A stretch of 64,000 bases of DNA, taken from assembly GCA_964347325.1 (NCBI GenBank), contig CAYFYA010000009.1, positions 30,952 to 94,951 of the forward strand, in the 5' to 3' direction. The translations under genes were made by a program, and so were the position numbers. The notes under the pieces are model-generated. The model worked only from the letters and a program-made list of their open reading frames with translations. It did not search any database and was not told the origin of the DNA. Shown one piece after another: positions 14,897 to 23,711 of the stretch; the stretch's first letter is position 1; each line of letters begins with the position of its first letter. Source of the stretch: JAJISG01 sp964347325. GTDB lineage: Archaea; Thermoplasmatota; Thermoplasmata; RBG-16-68-12; JAJISG01.

Positions 14897-15195
14897 TACC
14901 CCTCGAATGGGAGCTCTCTCTATCAGCCATCCTGTTCGCCATAGGCCTCTACGGGGTCCTGGTGCGGAGAAACGGCATCATCGTCCTGATGTCCGTGGAG
15001 ATCATGCTGGCGGCAGCCATCATGAACTTCGTCGCCTTCTCAGCCTATATTAACGACCCTTCGGGACAGATACTCGCCCTGCTGTCCATAGCCCTGGCGG
15101 CGGGGGAAGCAGCCATCGGACTAGCCATCTTCCTGGTGCTCTACCGCGTCCACGGCACTGTCGACCTGGATAAGGTGAGAATCCTCAGGTGGTAG
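14893..15195 (+). CDS. nuoK: Complex I subunit K
   Basis: The 100-aa protein has three helices, with GLYGVLVRRNGIIVLMSVEI and AAGEAAIGLAIFLVLYRVHG carrying the two conserved glutamates of NuoK used in proton transfer. Size and position between nuoJ and nuoL are canonical. Confidence 0.94.
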   Translation: MIPLEWELSLSAILFAIGLYGVLVRRNGIIVLMSVEIMLAAAIMNFVAFSAYINDPSGQILALLSIALAAGEAAIGLAIFLVLYRVHGTVDLDKVRILRW

Positions 15196-15196
15196 G

Positions 15197-17272
15197 TTGT
15201 CAGCCCTGGCATGGATTGTTGACATCTCGTGGCTCATCGTGGCCTCACCCCTTCTGGCCTTCGCCGTCGTCCTAATCTCAGGGAAGAGGCAGTGGCAGGG
15301 TGGAGCCCTTTGGACCATCGGGTCCATCGGACTCTCCTTTGTGCTGTCGATGATCCTTCTAATCCACGCCCTCCTCAACGGCGCCCTGGGAGGACACTTC
15401 GAGCCTGTGGAAACGGTCTGGTATCGCTGGATCGGCCCCGAGGGCTCCGGCTTCGCTATTCACCTCGGCATGCTCATCGACAACCTCAGCGTCCTCATGC
15501 TGGCCGTCGTCTCCTTCCTCTCCCTTCTCATCGCGATCTACTCCCTCGGATACATGGGCCGCGAAAAGGACAAGGCCCGCTACTACTCCCAGATCGCCCT
15601 CTTCGTCACGGGAATGCTGGGGACGGTCTCTGCCAACAACTTCCTCCAGCTCCTCATCTTTTGGGAGATAATGGGGCTCTGCTCCTACCTGCTGATCGGC
15701 TACTGGTATCATAAACCCGAGGCGGCCAGCGCGGCGAAGAAGGCCTTCATTGTCACCCGAGTGGGCGACATCATGTTTCTGGCGGGCGTCATCGCGGTCT
15801 TCATCATCTTCGGCACCTTCAACATCCTGGAGGTGTCGAGACTAGCACAGGGGGTTCCGGTACATCTCATCCTCATCGTCCCCGTCCTGTTCTTCGGAGG
15901 CGCGATGGGCAAGAGCGCCCAGTTTCCTCTCCACGCGTGGCTGCCGGATGCCATGGAAGGCCCCACAACGGTGAGCGCCCTCATCCATGCGGCTACCATG
16001 GTGAAAGCCGGCGTCTACCTCACGGGCCGGGCTCTCCCGCTGGTGGCGAACTCCCTCGACGCCAGCCTCCTGGTGGCCTTCATCGGAGGCTTCACAGCCT
16101 TCTTTGCCGCCACCATGGCCCTGGCCAACTACGACATCAAACGTGTCCTCGCCTTCTCCACCATCAGCCAGCTGGGCTACATGTTCCTCGCCCTGGGTAC
16201 CGCGGCCTATGCCATACAGGTCGGCTTGGAGGGCTCGGGAGAGGCCTATGGAGCGGCCTTCTTCCATCTGACAAACCACGCCTTCTTCAAGGCCCTCCTC
16301 TTCCTCGGTGCTGGGAGCGTCATCCATGCCGTGGGCACCAACGACATGAGGAAGATGGGGGGGCTCCATGCGAAGATGCGCATCACCTCCCTCACCATGC
16401 TCATAGGGGCCATTTCCATCAGCGGCATCTTCCCCTTCAGCGGTTTCTGGAGCAAGGACGAGGTCCTGGCCACGGCCTTTGGTGCCTCGGGGGTGGAACA
16501 GACCTTCCTCTTCCTCTGGATCCTGGGGGTCCTCACCGCCTTCATGACCGCCTTCTACATGTTCCGCCTCTGGTACATGACCTTCCGGGGGTCCCCCCGC
16601 TGGGAGACGGAGCCCCACGAGTCGCCCAAGGTCATGACCACGCCGCTGATGATACTCTCCCTCTTCGCCGTCGGCTCAGGTCTTGTGATATTCGCGATGG
16701 GAGGTTTCAGCAACTTCATCTTTCCGGGGGTAGAGGGAGCCCATCCAGAGTTCTCGAACCCAGTCGACATTTTACTGAAGACCTTCACTGGTGCCGGGAG
16801 CTTCTCGACGTACGTCTCTCTTCTCCTGGCCCTCGCTGGCCTCGGCCTCGCCAGGACCATCTACCTGCGGAATCGCCCGTCGCCTGACGTCTTCACAGCC
16901 ACACGCTCCCGGGCCTCCCTACACACGATGCTTGAGCGGAGGTATTGGATCGACGACCTCTACGATTACATCGGAGCCAAGGTGGTCTACGGCCTGGCGA
17001 GGTTGAGCGATTTCATCGACCGCTACATCATAGACGGCTTCGTCAACCTGGTGGCCAGGGGAACCGTCTTCACGGGTCGAGGAACCGACATCTTCGATCG
17101 GAAGGGTGTCGATGGCGTGGTGAACGGCATCAGCCTGAGGACCATCAGGGGAGGGTGGACACTACGGCGAGGCGAGACGGGTCAGGTTCAGACCTACGCT
17201 GCGATCATCATCCTCGGAGCGGCCTTCGTTCTCTTCCTGATCCAGGTTGTCTTTCCACTTCTGGGGGTGTGA
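15197..17272 (+). CDS. nuoL: Complex I subunit L (proton-pumping antiporter-like)
   Basis: TTG start. The 691-aa protein has the antiporter-like core with FWEIMGLCSYLLIGYW (the conserved Glu), GKSAQFPLHAWLPDAMEGPT (the conserved Lys) and LTNHAFFKALLFLGAGSV. The C-terminal part (about residues 560-691) carries the long lateral helix and the final membrane helix specific to NuoL. It is the distal pump of the membrane arm in ordinary complex I. Confidence 0.94.
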   Translation: MSALAWIVDISWLIVASPLLAFAVVLISGKRQWQGGALWTIGSIGLSFVLSMILLIHALLNGALGGHFEPVETVWYRWIGPEGSGFAIHLGMLIDNLSVLMLAVVSFLSLLIAIYSLGYMGREKDKARYYSQIALFVTGMLGTVSANNFLQLLIFWEIMGLCSYLLIGYWYHKPEAASAAKKAFIVTRVGDIMFLAGVIAVFIIFGTFNILEVSRLAQGVPVHLILIVPVLFFGGAMGKSAQFPLHAWLPDAMEGPTTVSALIHAATMVKAGVYLTGRALPLVANSLDASLLVAFIGGFTAFFAATMALANYDIKRVLAFSTISQLGYMFLALGTAAYAIQVGLEGSGEAYGAAFFHLTNHAFFKALLFLGAGSVIHAVGTNDMRKMGGLHAKMRITSLTMLIGAISISGIFPFSGFWSKDEVLATAFGASGVEQTFLFLWILGVLTAFMTAFYMFRLWYMTFRGSPRWETEPHESPKVMTTPLMILSLFAVGSGLVIFAMGGFSNFIFPGVEGAHPEFSNPVDILLKTFTGAGSFSTYVSLLLALAGLGLARTIYLRNRPSPDVFTATRSRASLHTMLERRYWIDDLYDYIGAKVVYGLARLSDFIDRYIIDGFVNLVARGTVFTGRGTDIFDRKGVDGVVNGISLRTIRGGWTLRRGETGQVQTYAAIIILGAAFVLFLIQVVFPLLGV

Positions 17273-17275
17273 CGA

Positions 17276-18796
17276 GTGGCTCTCCCCTACATCTCCGCGA
17301 TGATCGCGCTCCCCGCCCTCGCAGCCCTAGTCTCGCTCTTGGGACCCTGGAGCCGGACACAGGCTAGGTGGATTGCCATCGGGTCGGCTCTAATCACCTT
17401 CCTAATCTCACTGGCCGTTCTCCTATCCGTCATTACGCCCTTCCTGGACCTCGGCCTCCAGCCCGACCCGACGGGAACTTTCGTCGCCTACGAGGAATAC
17501 CTCTGGTTCCGCATAGGGGACCTGCCGGTCTTCTTCAGAGTTGGCGTCGATGGGCTCTCCCTCCCCCTTGTCTTCCTCACCGGCCTCCTGTTCCTGGTGG
17601 CCGTCATCTTCCCTATGGAGGAGGCGTACAAGCCGAAAGAGTACTACGCCCTCCTGCAGGTCATCAGCCTGGCCCTCATCGGGGTGTTCATTTCCCTGGA
17701 CTTCCTGCAGTTCTTCGTCTTCTGGGAGCTCGTCCTGATACCGATGTACTTCCTCATCAACATCTGGGGAGGTCCGAACAAGCACTACGCCGCCATCAAG
17801 TTCCTGATATTCACCCACGTGGGCGGTGTCATCATGCTCGTCGGGATCTTCTTCCTGGTCTCATCGACGGGGACACTGAACATGATCGAGATCATCCAGC
17901 GAGCCCCGCTACTTCCTCTTTCTCTGCAGGTGAGCGCCTTCGTGGCCTTCCTCATAGGCTTCGGCGTCAAGCTTCCCATGGTTCCACTGCATACCTGGCT
18001 ACCGGACGCTCACGTGGAGGCCCCTACAGCCGGTTCGGTCATTCTGGCCGGCGTCCTGCTAAAGATGGGAGGGTACGGCATCTTCCGCGTAGCTTACTCC
18101 ATGCTCCCTGGCGCAGCGGTGGAACTGTGGTGGCTGGTGGCCATCCTGGGCGTTGTGAGCATGATATATGCATCTTTGGTCTGCCTCGCCCAGGTCGACT
18201 TGAAGAGGCTCATAGCCTACTCAAGCATCGGCCACATGGGGTTCGTCCTTCTCGGAGCTTCGACCATTACCGCTGTCGGCGTCGCCGGAGCGATCTTCCA
18301 GCTCTTCAACCACGGCCTCGTGACGGCCGTACTGTTCATGCTTGCGGGGGCGGTGAAGCACGCAACGGGAAGCCGTCTGATTCCCCACCTCAGGGGCCTG
18401 GGATCCAAGATGCCCATCTTTGCCTTCATCCTCATCCTTAGCTTCCTGGCCTCCCTCGGGCTGCCAGGCCTCAACACCTTTGTCAGCGAATTCATGGTCT
18501 TCGTCGGCACTTATGCAGGACTCCCCGAGGGCCAGAAGATCCTAGTGATCATTCCGCTCCTCGCAGTAGTCCTCGCCGGCGCATACTACCTCTGGACCAT
18601 GCAGCGAGTCCTCATGGGTAGCTTCAACGTCCGGTTAGGAGCCGCCAGGGATCTGCACCTCGACGAGTACCTCCCGATGGTGCTGGTGGCTGTTCTCATA
18701 GTCCTGACGGGTCTCTTCCCCGCCATCTGGATCGACCAGATCTACCCATTTAGCCAGGTCATCGAGGGGTCCGTAGCTCTGGCAGGAGGTGGATGA
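17276..18796 (+). CDS. nuoM: Complex I subunit M, copy 1
   Basis: GTG start three bases after nuoL. It has FFVFWELVLIPMYFLINIWG (the conserved Glu) and KLPMVPLHTWLPDAHVEAPT (the conserved Lys), so both ion-transfer residues are intact. Length 506 aa is normal for NuoM. It is followed at once by a second, equally complete NuoM. Confidence 0.94.
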   Translation: MALPYISAMIALPALAALVSLLGPWSRTQARWIAIGSALITFLISLAVLLSVITPFLDLGLQPDPTGTFVAYEEYLWFRIGDLPVFFRVGVDGLSLPLVFLTGLLFLVAVIFPMEEAYKPKEYYALLQVISLALIGVFISLDFLQFFVFWELVLIPMYFLINIWGGPNKHYAAIKFLIFTHVGGVIMLVGIFFLVSSTGTLNMIEIIQRAPLLPLSLQVSAFVAFLIGFGVKLPMVPLHTWLPDAHVEAPTAGSVILAGVLLKMGGYGIFRVAYSMLPGAAVELWWLVAILGVVSMIYASLVCLAQVDLKRLIAYSSIGHMGFVLLGASTITAVGVAGAIFQLFNHGLVTAVLFMLAGAVKHATGSRLIPHLRGLGSKMPIFAFILILSFLASLGLPGLNTFVSEFMVFVGTYAGLPEGQKILVIIPLLAVVLAGAYYLWTMQRVLMGSFNVRLGAARDLHLDEYLPMVLVAVLIVLTGLFPAIWIDQIYPFSQVIEGSVALAGGG

Positions 18797-20347
18797 GTGG
18801 TGGAGATACCAATTCTAACCATCATGCTCTTCGCCCCCCTGTTCGGGGTTCTCCTGACCTACGCCCTGGGCGAGCGGAGAGGTGCGGTTAGGGTCGCCTC
18901 GGTTGTCGTCTCACTTGTTCCCCTGGCGCTCTCAATCTATCTCCTCTTTGGCTTCCTTCGACCCGACCTGTTTTCACTGGCCACCGACCCCCTGACGGGC
19001 CGATATCGCGCCTACGAGGAGGCCCTTTGGATACCCCACATCAACGTCTTCTACCGCCTCGGCGTGGACGAGCTCTCCTTCTCTCTTGTCCTGCTAACGG
19101 CGATCCTGGTCCCCCTGGCGGTGATATTCTCCTGGGACGAGGAGCACCGCGTGCGGGAGTTCCACGCAATGCTTCTCCTGATGGAAACCACTATCCTCGG
19201 AGTCTTCATGGCTCTGGACTTTTTCCTGTTCTTCATCTTCTGGGAGCTGCAGCTCGTCCCGATGTACTTCCTGATAGCGATTTGGGGTGGTCCCAGGAGG
19301 AGGTACGCGGCGATCAAGTTCTTCCTTTACACGCAGGCGGCGAGCTTACTGGTTCTCGTCGGTGTCTTCGCGTTCTACTTCTACATGGGAGGCGGAGTCG
19401 ACGCCTTCAACATGATTGCCATCATCGAAACCTCCCCCGTTCCGGTCGGCACTATCCAGACGGTCCTCTTCGTCGTTCTCCTGATAGGCTTCGGGACGAA
19501 GCTCCCGATGGTGCCGCTGCACACTTGGCTGCCGGATGCCCATGTGGAGGCTCCGACGGCGGGCTCGGTCATCCTGGCCGGCGTCCTCCTAAAGATGGGA
19601 GGCTATGGCCTGATCCGCGCCAACGTCCAGATGCTACCCCAGGCCTCCGTGGAACTCTTCTGGCTCTTCACCATCATCGGAACGATCAGCATCCTCTACG
19701 GCGCCTTGGTCTGCTTGGCGCAGGACGACCTCAAGCGTCTCATTGCCAACTCGAGCATTAGCCACATGGGGATCGTCATGTTGGGAATCGGGGCCTCCCT
19801 CTTCGCCTTCGACCAAGGCGCCGGGGGCTCCCTCAGCGGCCTCATGGGGATGAGCGGCGCCATCTTCCAGATGTTCGCCCACGGGCTGATTAGCGCTGCC
19901 CTCTTCATGCTCGCAGGCTCCGTCCTCCATCGACTCGGCACTAGGAACATCTCGGAGCTCGGGGGAATCGCGAACCGAGTCCCAGTGCTGTCTGCGTTCA
20001 TCTTGACCGCCTTCCTGGCCTCCCTCGGCCTCCCTGGCCTCGTCGGATTCGTGGCCGAGTTCACCGTCTTCCTGGGCACCTACGAGGCCTTCGGCCTCTG
20101 GGTCCTTCTCCCCATATTGACCGTGGTCCTGACGGCCGCCTATTACCTCTACGCCGTCCAGCGAGCCGTCCATGGACCCTTTAACGAGAGGCTTGGCTCG
20201 ATCAAGGACATCTCGCTCTATGAGTTCCTCCCTCTGGGCGCACTGGCGGCCCTCTTCGCCCTCTTCGGCATCTTCCCGACGCCGCTAATGGATCTCTTCA
20301 GTGACTGGACCAGGGTGCTCTTCGAGACAATCGGGGGGATGATCTAG
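18797..20347 (+). CDS. nuoM: Complex I subunit M, copy 2
   Basis: GTG start immediately after the stop of copy 1. The 516-aa protein keeps FFIFWELQLVPMYFLIAIWG and KLPMVPLHTWLPDAHVEAPT. A block of more than 30 residues around the Lys is essentially the same as in copy 1, but the codons differ at many third positions. This is an old duplication under protein-level selection, not a recent copy. Regions outside the core differ clearly, so both copies probably occupy distinct places in the membrane arm. Confidence 0.93.
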   Translation: MVEIPILTIMLFAPLFGVLLTYALGERRGAVRVASVVVSLVPLALSIYLLFGFLRPDLFSLATDPLTGRYRAYEEALWIPHINVFYRLGVDELSFSLVLLTAILVPLAVIFSWDEEHRVREFHAMLLLMETTILGVFMALDFFLFFIFWELQLVPMYFLIAIWGGPRRRYAAIKFFLYTQAASLLVLVGVFAFYFYMGGGVDAFNMIAIIETSPVPVGTIQTVLFVVLLIGFGTKLPMVPLHTWLPDAHVEAPTAGSVILAGVLLKMGGYGLIRANVQMLPQASVELFWLFTIIGTISILYGALVCLAQDDLKRLIANSSISHMGIVMLGIGASLFAFDQGAGGSLSGLMGMSGAIFQMFAHGLISAALFMLAGSVLHRLGTRNISELGGIANRVPVLSAFILTAFLASLGLPGLVGFVAEFTVFLGTYEAFGLWVLLPILTVVLTAAYYLYAVQRAVHGPFNERLGSIKDISLYEFLPLGALAALFALFGIFPTPLMDLFSDWTRVLFETIGGMI

Positions 20348-21898
20348 GTGGCCTTCCCCGATTGGTTCGTCCTGCTACCGGTCATCGTCCTGACGGTCTT
20401 CGGGTTCCTCCTCATAGGCCTCACGTTCGTAGTCAAGCGGAAGGAGAGGCTGGCGGATGTCGCTCTCGTTGGGCTAGTAATCGCCTTCCTTCTGACCATC
20501 GACATGGCGGGAGCTGACTTCCTGAGGAGGCTGGGCCTGGACCTATGGACCGTCCCCGTTGAGGTCAGGCTGCCGGACCTTATGCTGGAGGTCAACGCCT
20601 TCGTCCTGTTCTTCTTCCTGGCCATGACCCTCACGGGTATCCTGGTGGTCCTGGCTTCCAGGGCGTTCCTGAGGAGGGATGACAGGAATCAGGGAGAGTA
20701 CTACGGGCTCCTCCTCATCGCCATCGTCGGGATGATGCTGGTCTCGGCCTCCACGGACATCTTCGTGCTCTACCTCTCCTTCGAGTTGGCGAGTATTGCC
20801 ACCTTCGCGCTGGCGGCCTTCAGGAAGAGGGACAAGGGGTCTTCCGAGGCGGCCATGAAGTTCTTCATCATAGGCGTCGTCAGCTCCGCTCTCATCCTCT
20901 TCGGCATCTCCCTTCTGTACGGTGTAAGCGGTCACGTGGGGACCGGTCAAGGCATGTCTGGTCCCTTCACCGACTTGGGCGTCCTTCGGACCACCATCGC
21001 CGGCGGCCTCCTTGTCTTCGAGCCAGTCATAGTGCTGGCGCTCGTCCTCGTTATCGCGGGGTTCGGGTTCAAGGTGGCAACGGTGCCCTTCCACATGTGG
21101 GTGCCGGACGTCTACGAAGGCGCGCCGACGACAATCACCACCCTCCTGAGTACGGCCTCGAAGATCATGGGCTTCGCAGCCCTCTTCAGGGTCTTCCTCA
21201 TAGCCCTCGTAGGGGCAGCAGCCCACTGGACCCTCGCCCTGGGAATCCTCGCCATCGCCACCATGACCTTAGGGAACGTTGCCGCCCTTCCGCAGAAGAG
21301 CATCAAGAGGATGCTGGCCTACTCCAGCATCGCCCACGCCGGCTATGTCCTCATCGCGGTCATCGTGGGCAGCCATCCCGATGGCAGCGTCGCCACCTCC
21401 GCCATGACGGGAGGCCTCTACCACCTCCTCGTCTACGTCTTCATGAAGGGAGGCGCCTTCATCATCGTCGCTATCACCGGGACGCTCCTAATCGGGGAGA
21501 GGCTCGACGACTACAGCGGCCTGGCGAAGAGGATGCCCCTCATAGCCTTCGGGATGATGATCCTGCTACTCTCTTTGGCGGGTGTCCCACCTCTAGGCGG
21601 CTTTGTCAGCAAGTTCGTGCTCTTCCTGTCGACGATTCAAGCTTCGACGGTCCCAGGCACCGAGTGGATGGTCGCCCTGGGTATCGCAGGCGTTCTGAAC
21701 AGCGCCCTTTCCCTGTACTACTACGCCCGAGTAATCAAGCACATGTACTTCCTCGAGGGGCCTGGCGGGGTCGTCACAGCTCCGGCGCCCTACAGCTTCG
21801 CCATAATGATCGCTACAATCGGGACCGTCGCCACTGGAGTTCTTGCCCTGCCCTTCATGGAGTTTGTCAGCCAGGCGGCGTCCTCTCTTTTCGCGTAA
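20348..21898 (+). CDS. nuoN: Complex I subunit N
   Basis: GTG start with no gap after the second nuoM. The 516-aa protein shows YLSFELASIATFALAAFRKR and GFKVATVPFHMWVPDVYEGA, the conserved Glu and Lys segments of NuoN. It is the last subunit of the operon. The nuoE, F and G genes for NADH oxidation are not present, so the electron donor is not NADH through these subunits, unless they are encoded elsewhere. Confidence 0.93.
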   Translation: MAFPDWFVLLPVIVLTVFGFLLIGLTFVVKRKERLADVALVGLVIAFLLTIDMAGADFLRRLGLDLWTVPVEVRLPDLMLEVNAFVLFFFLAMTLTGILVVLASRAFLRRDDRNQGEYYGLLLIAIVGMMLVSASTDIFVLYLSFELASIATFALAAFRKRDKGSSEAAMKFFIIGVVSSALILFGISLLYGVSGHVGTGQGMSGPFTDLGVLRTTIAGGLLVFEPVIVLALVLVIAGFGFKVATVPFHMWVPDVYEGAPTTITTLLSTASKIMGFAALFRVFLIALVGAAAHWTLALGILAIATMTLGNVAALPQKSIKRMLAYSSIAHAGYVLIAVIVGSHPDGSVATSAMTGGLYHLLVYVFMKGGAFIIVAITGTLLIGERLDDYSGLAKRMPLIAFGMMILLLSLAGVPPLGGFVSKFVLFLSTIQASTVPGTEWMVALGIAGVLNSALSLYYYARVIKHMYFLEGPGGVVTAPAPYSFAIMIATIGTVATGVLALPFMEFVSQAASSLFA

Positions 21899-21919
21899 CC
21901 CGCCGGTCCTCCTCCAAAC

Positions 21920-21928
21920 CTTGATAAG
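21920..21928 (+). promoter_or_regulatory. TATA-like element for the DUF255 gene
   Basis: CTTGATAAG is centred 27 bp before the ATG at 21951. It supports that ATG over earlier in-frame codons inside nuoN. Confidence 0.5.
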
Positions 21929-21950
21929 AGCCCCGCTTGGTAGTTCGGGT

Positions 21951-23699
21951 ATGGGGACGCACACCGACATTCGCTGGCTTCCCTGGGGCAAGGAGGCCTT
22001 CGAGGAGGCGCGGAGGGATAAGAAGCCAATTCTCCTCGACCTCTCGGCGGTTTGGTGTCACTGGTGCCACGTGATGGATGAGACCAGCTACTCCGATGAC
22101 GAGGTCATCGGGCTCATCAACGACAACTTCGTCGCCATCCGCGTGGACATCGACAAGCGCCCCGACATCAGGGAGCGCTACAACTTCGGCGGGTATCCGA
22201 CCACCGCCTTTCTCGATGCCGACGGCCAGGTGATTGCTGGTGGGACCTACATTCCACCCGACCAGCTCAAGCGTACCCTCATGCAGGTGAAGAGCTACTA
22301 TGATTCCTCTGGCGGCAAGACCCGGGAGACCAAGGTTATTCCTGAAACCGTGATACGGCCTTCCGAAGTTGGTCTCAGCCACGACATTATGGAGGAGGTC
22401 CTGGGATACCTGCTGGAGCAGTACGACGAGCTTTACGGTGGGTTTGGAAGCGCACCGAAGTTTCCTCAGCCAGAGGCCCTGGATCTCGCTCTCTATAAGT
22501 ACAAGATTTCGGGCAACAGCTACTTCCTGAAGGTGATCGAGAAGAGCCTGAGAGCCATGGCAGACGGCGGAATGTACGACCCCGCGGAAGGAGGCTTCTT
22601 CCGGTACTCCGTTACGAAGGATTGGTCGGAACCCCACTATGAGAAGATGCTCGATGTCAACGTGGGTCTCCTTCGGAACTACCTGAACGCCTATTCGCTC
22701 CTGGATGACGCGAAGTACAGAGAGGTCGCGAAGGACATCCTGAGATACATGGAGACCGTACTTCGGGACCCTGCCGGAGGCTTCTACGGCAGCCAGGATG
22801 CCGACGAGGAGTACTACAAGAAGTCCTTGGAGGAGAGGGGCAAGGTTGATCCGCCCTACACAGACGAGACCCTCTATGCCGACCTCAATGGCCAGGCAGT
22901 CTCCACGTACCTACGGGCCTCGGCCGTCCTGGATGAGCCGAAGTACCAGGAGGCAGCCCTGTCCACGCTTGGCGTCCTTGAGCAGAGAATCTTGACGGGA
23001 GACGGCCGCCTCATCCACTACTGGGACGGAGAGCCAGGGATCGACGCGTTGCTTTCGGATCACGTTCATGTGGCAAAGGCCTACTTGGATGCCTTTGAAC
23101 ACGTCGGGGAGAGTAGGTACCTAGACAGGGCAGTCGCCATCGCCCAGGAAATGCTGAAGACCTTTCGGGATGACGATGGTCTCTTGAAAGATCGGCAGGC
23201 CGAGGATGGCGACATAGGCCTGCTGCGGGTTCCTCAGAAGCCGCTGGTCGACAATTCTCACGCAGCTATACTTCTGCTCAAGCTCCATGAGATCACACAC
23301 GATGAGCGGCTACGGGAGGCTGCCAAAGTCATCCTCGAGGGGTTCACGGGCCAGTACCCACGCTACTCCCTCTTCGCATCCACGTACGCGATGGCCGTCA
23401 CGACGTTCCTGAAGGGGCCTCTCAGAGTGGTATTGGTGGGGGATGATGGCGAGGCGACAGGGACGCTGCAGAGGGAGATTCTCGCTGCCTACCAACCACG
23501 GCGTGTGCTGCATCTCATGCATCCCGGGACGAAGGACTTGATAGAGGCCGGCTTTCCTGAAGATCCCCTCCCTGCTATCTACGCCTGTGTGGGGACTCAG
23601 TGCTCGAATCCTCTTACTGGCGCAGACGCCTTCAAGGAGGCCGAGGCGTTTCTAGTAAGCGTCGACGCTCAGGATGACACAATGAAAACCGGTTCATGA
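21951..23699 (+). CDS. Thioredoxin-domain protein of the DUF255 (YyaL/spermatogenesis-associated 20-like) family
   Basis: The N-terminal ~130 residues are a thioredoxin-like domain with WCHWCHVMDETSY, where the usual CxxC is CHWC, and YPTTAFLDADG with the cis-proline. The rest is an alpha-helical barrel-like region resembling sugar epimerase or glycosidase folds (for example GGMYDPAEGGFFRYSVTKDW). Length 582 aa is a little short for the family. Its biochemical function is not established. Transcription is probably separate from nuo because a TATA-like element lies in front of the ATG. Confidence 0.88.
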   Translation: MGTHTDIRWLPWGKEAFEEARRDKKPILLDLSAVWCHWCHVMDETSYSDDEVIGLINDNFVAIRVDIDKRPDIRERYNFGGYPTTAFLDADGQVIAGGTYIPPDQLKRTLMQVKSYYDSSGGKTRETKVIPETVIRPSEVGLSHDIMEEVLGYLLEQYDELYGGFGSAPKFPQPEALDLALYKYKISGNSYFLKVIEKSLRAMADGGMYDPAEGGFFRYSVTKDWSEPHYEKMLDVNVGLLRNYLNAYSLLDDAKYREVAKDILRYMETVLRDPAGGFYGSQDADEEYYKKSLEERGKVDPPYTDETLYADLNGQAVSTYLRASAVLDEPKYQEAALSTLGVLEQRILTGDGRLIHYWDGEPGIDALLSDHVHVAKAYLDAFEHVGESRYLDRAVAIAQEMLKTFRDDDGLLKDRQAEDGDIGLLRVPQKPLVDNSHAAILLLKLHEITHDERLREAAKVILEGFTGQYPRYSLFASTYAMAVTTFLKGPLRVVLVGDDGEATGTLQREILAAYQPRRVLHLMHPGTKDLIEAGFPEDPLPAIYACVGTQCSNPLTGADAFKEAEAFLVSVDAQDDTMKTGS

Positions 23700-23711
23700 C
23701 ACTTCGGGGCC

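Noticed and set aside
15842..16618. A 258-codon minus-strand frame opposite nuoL
   Set aside because: The composition (Glu, Gly and His runs) is that of an antisense shadow of membrane-protein codons. NuoL motifs on the plus strand are unambiguous.
18797..20347. Second nuoM as an assembly duplication
   Set aside because: The two copies differ at many silent sites and in amino acids outside the core, so they are distinct genes.
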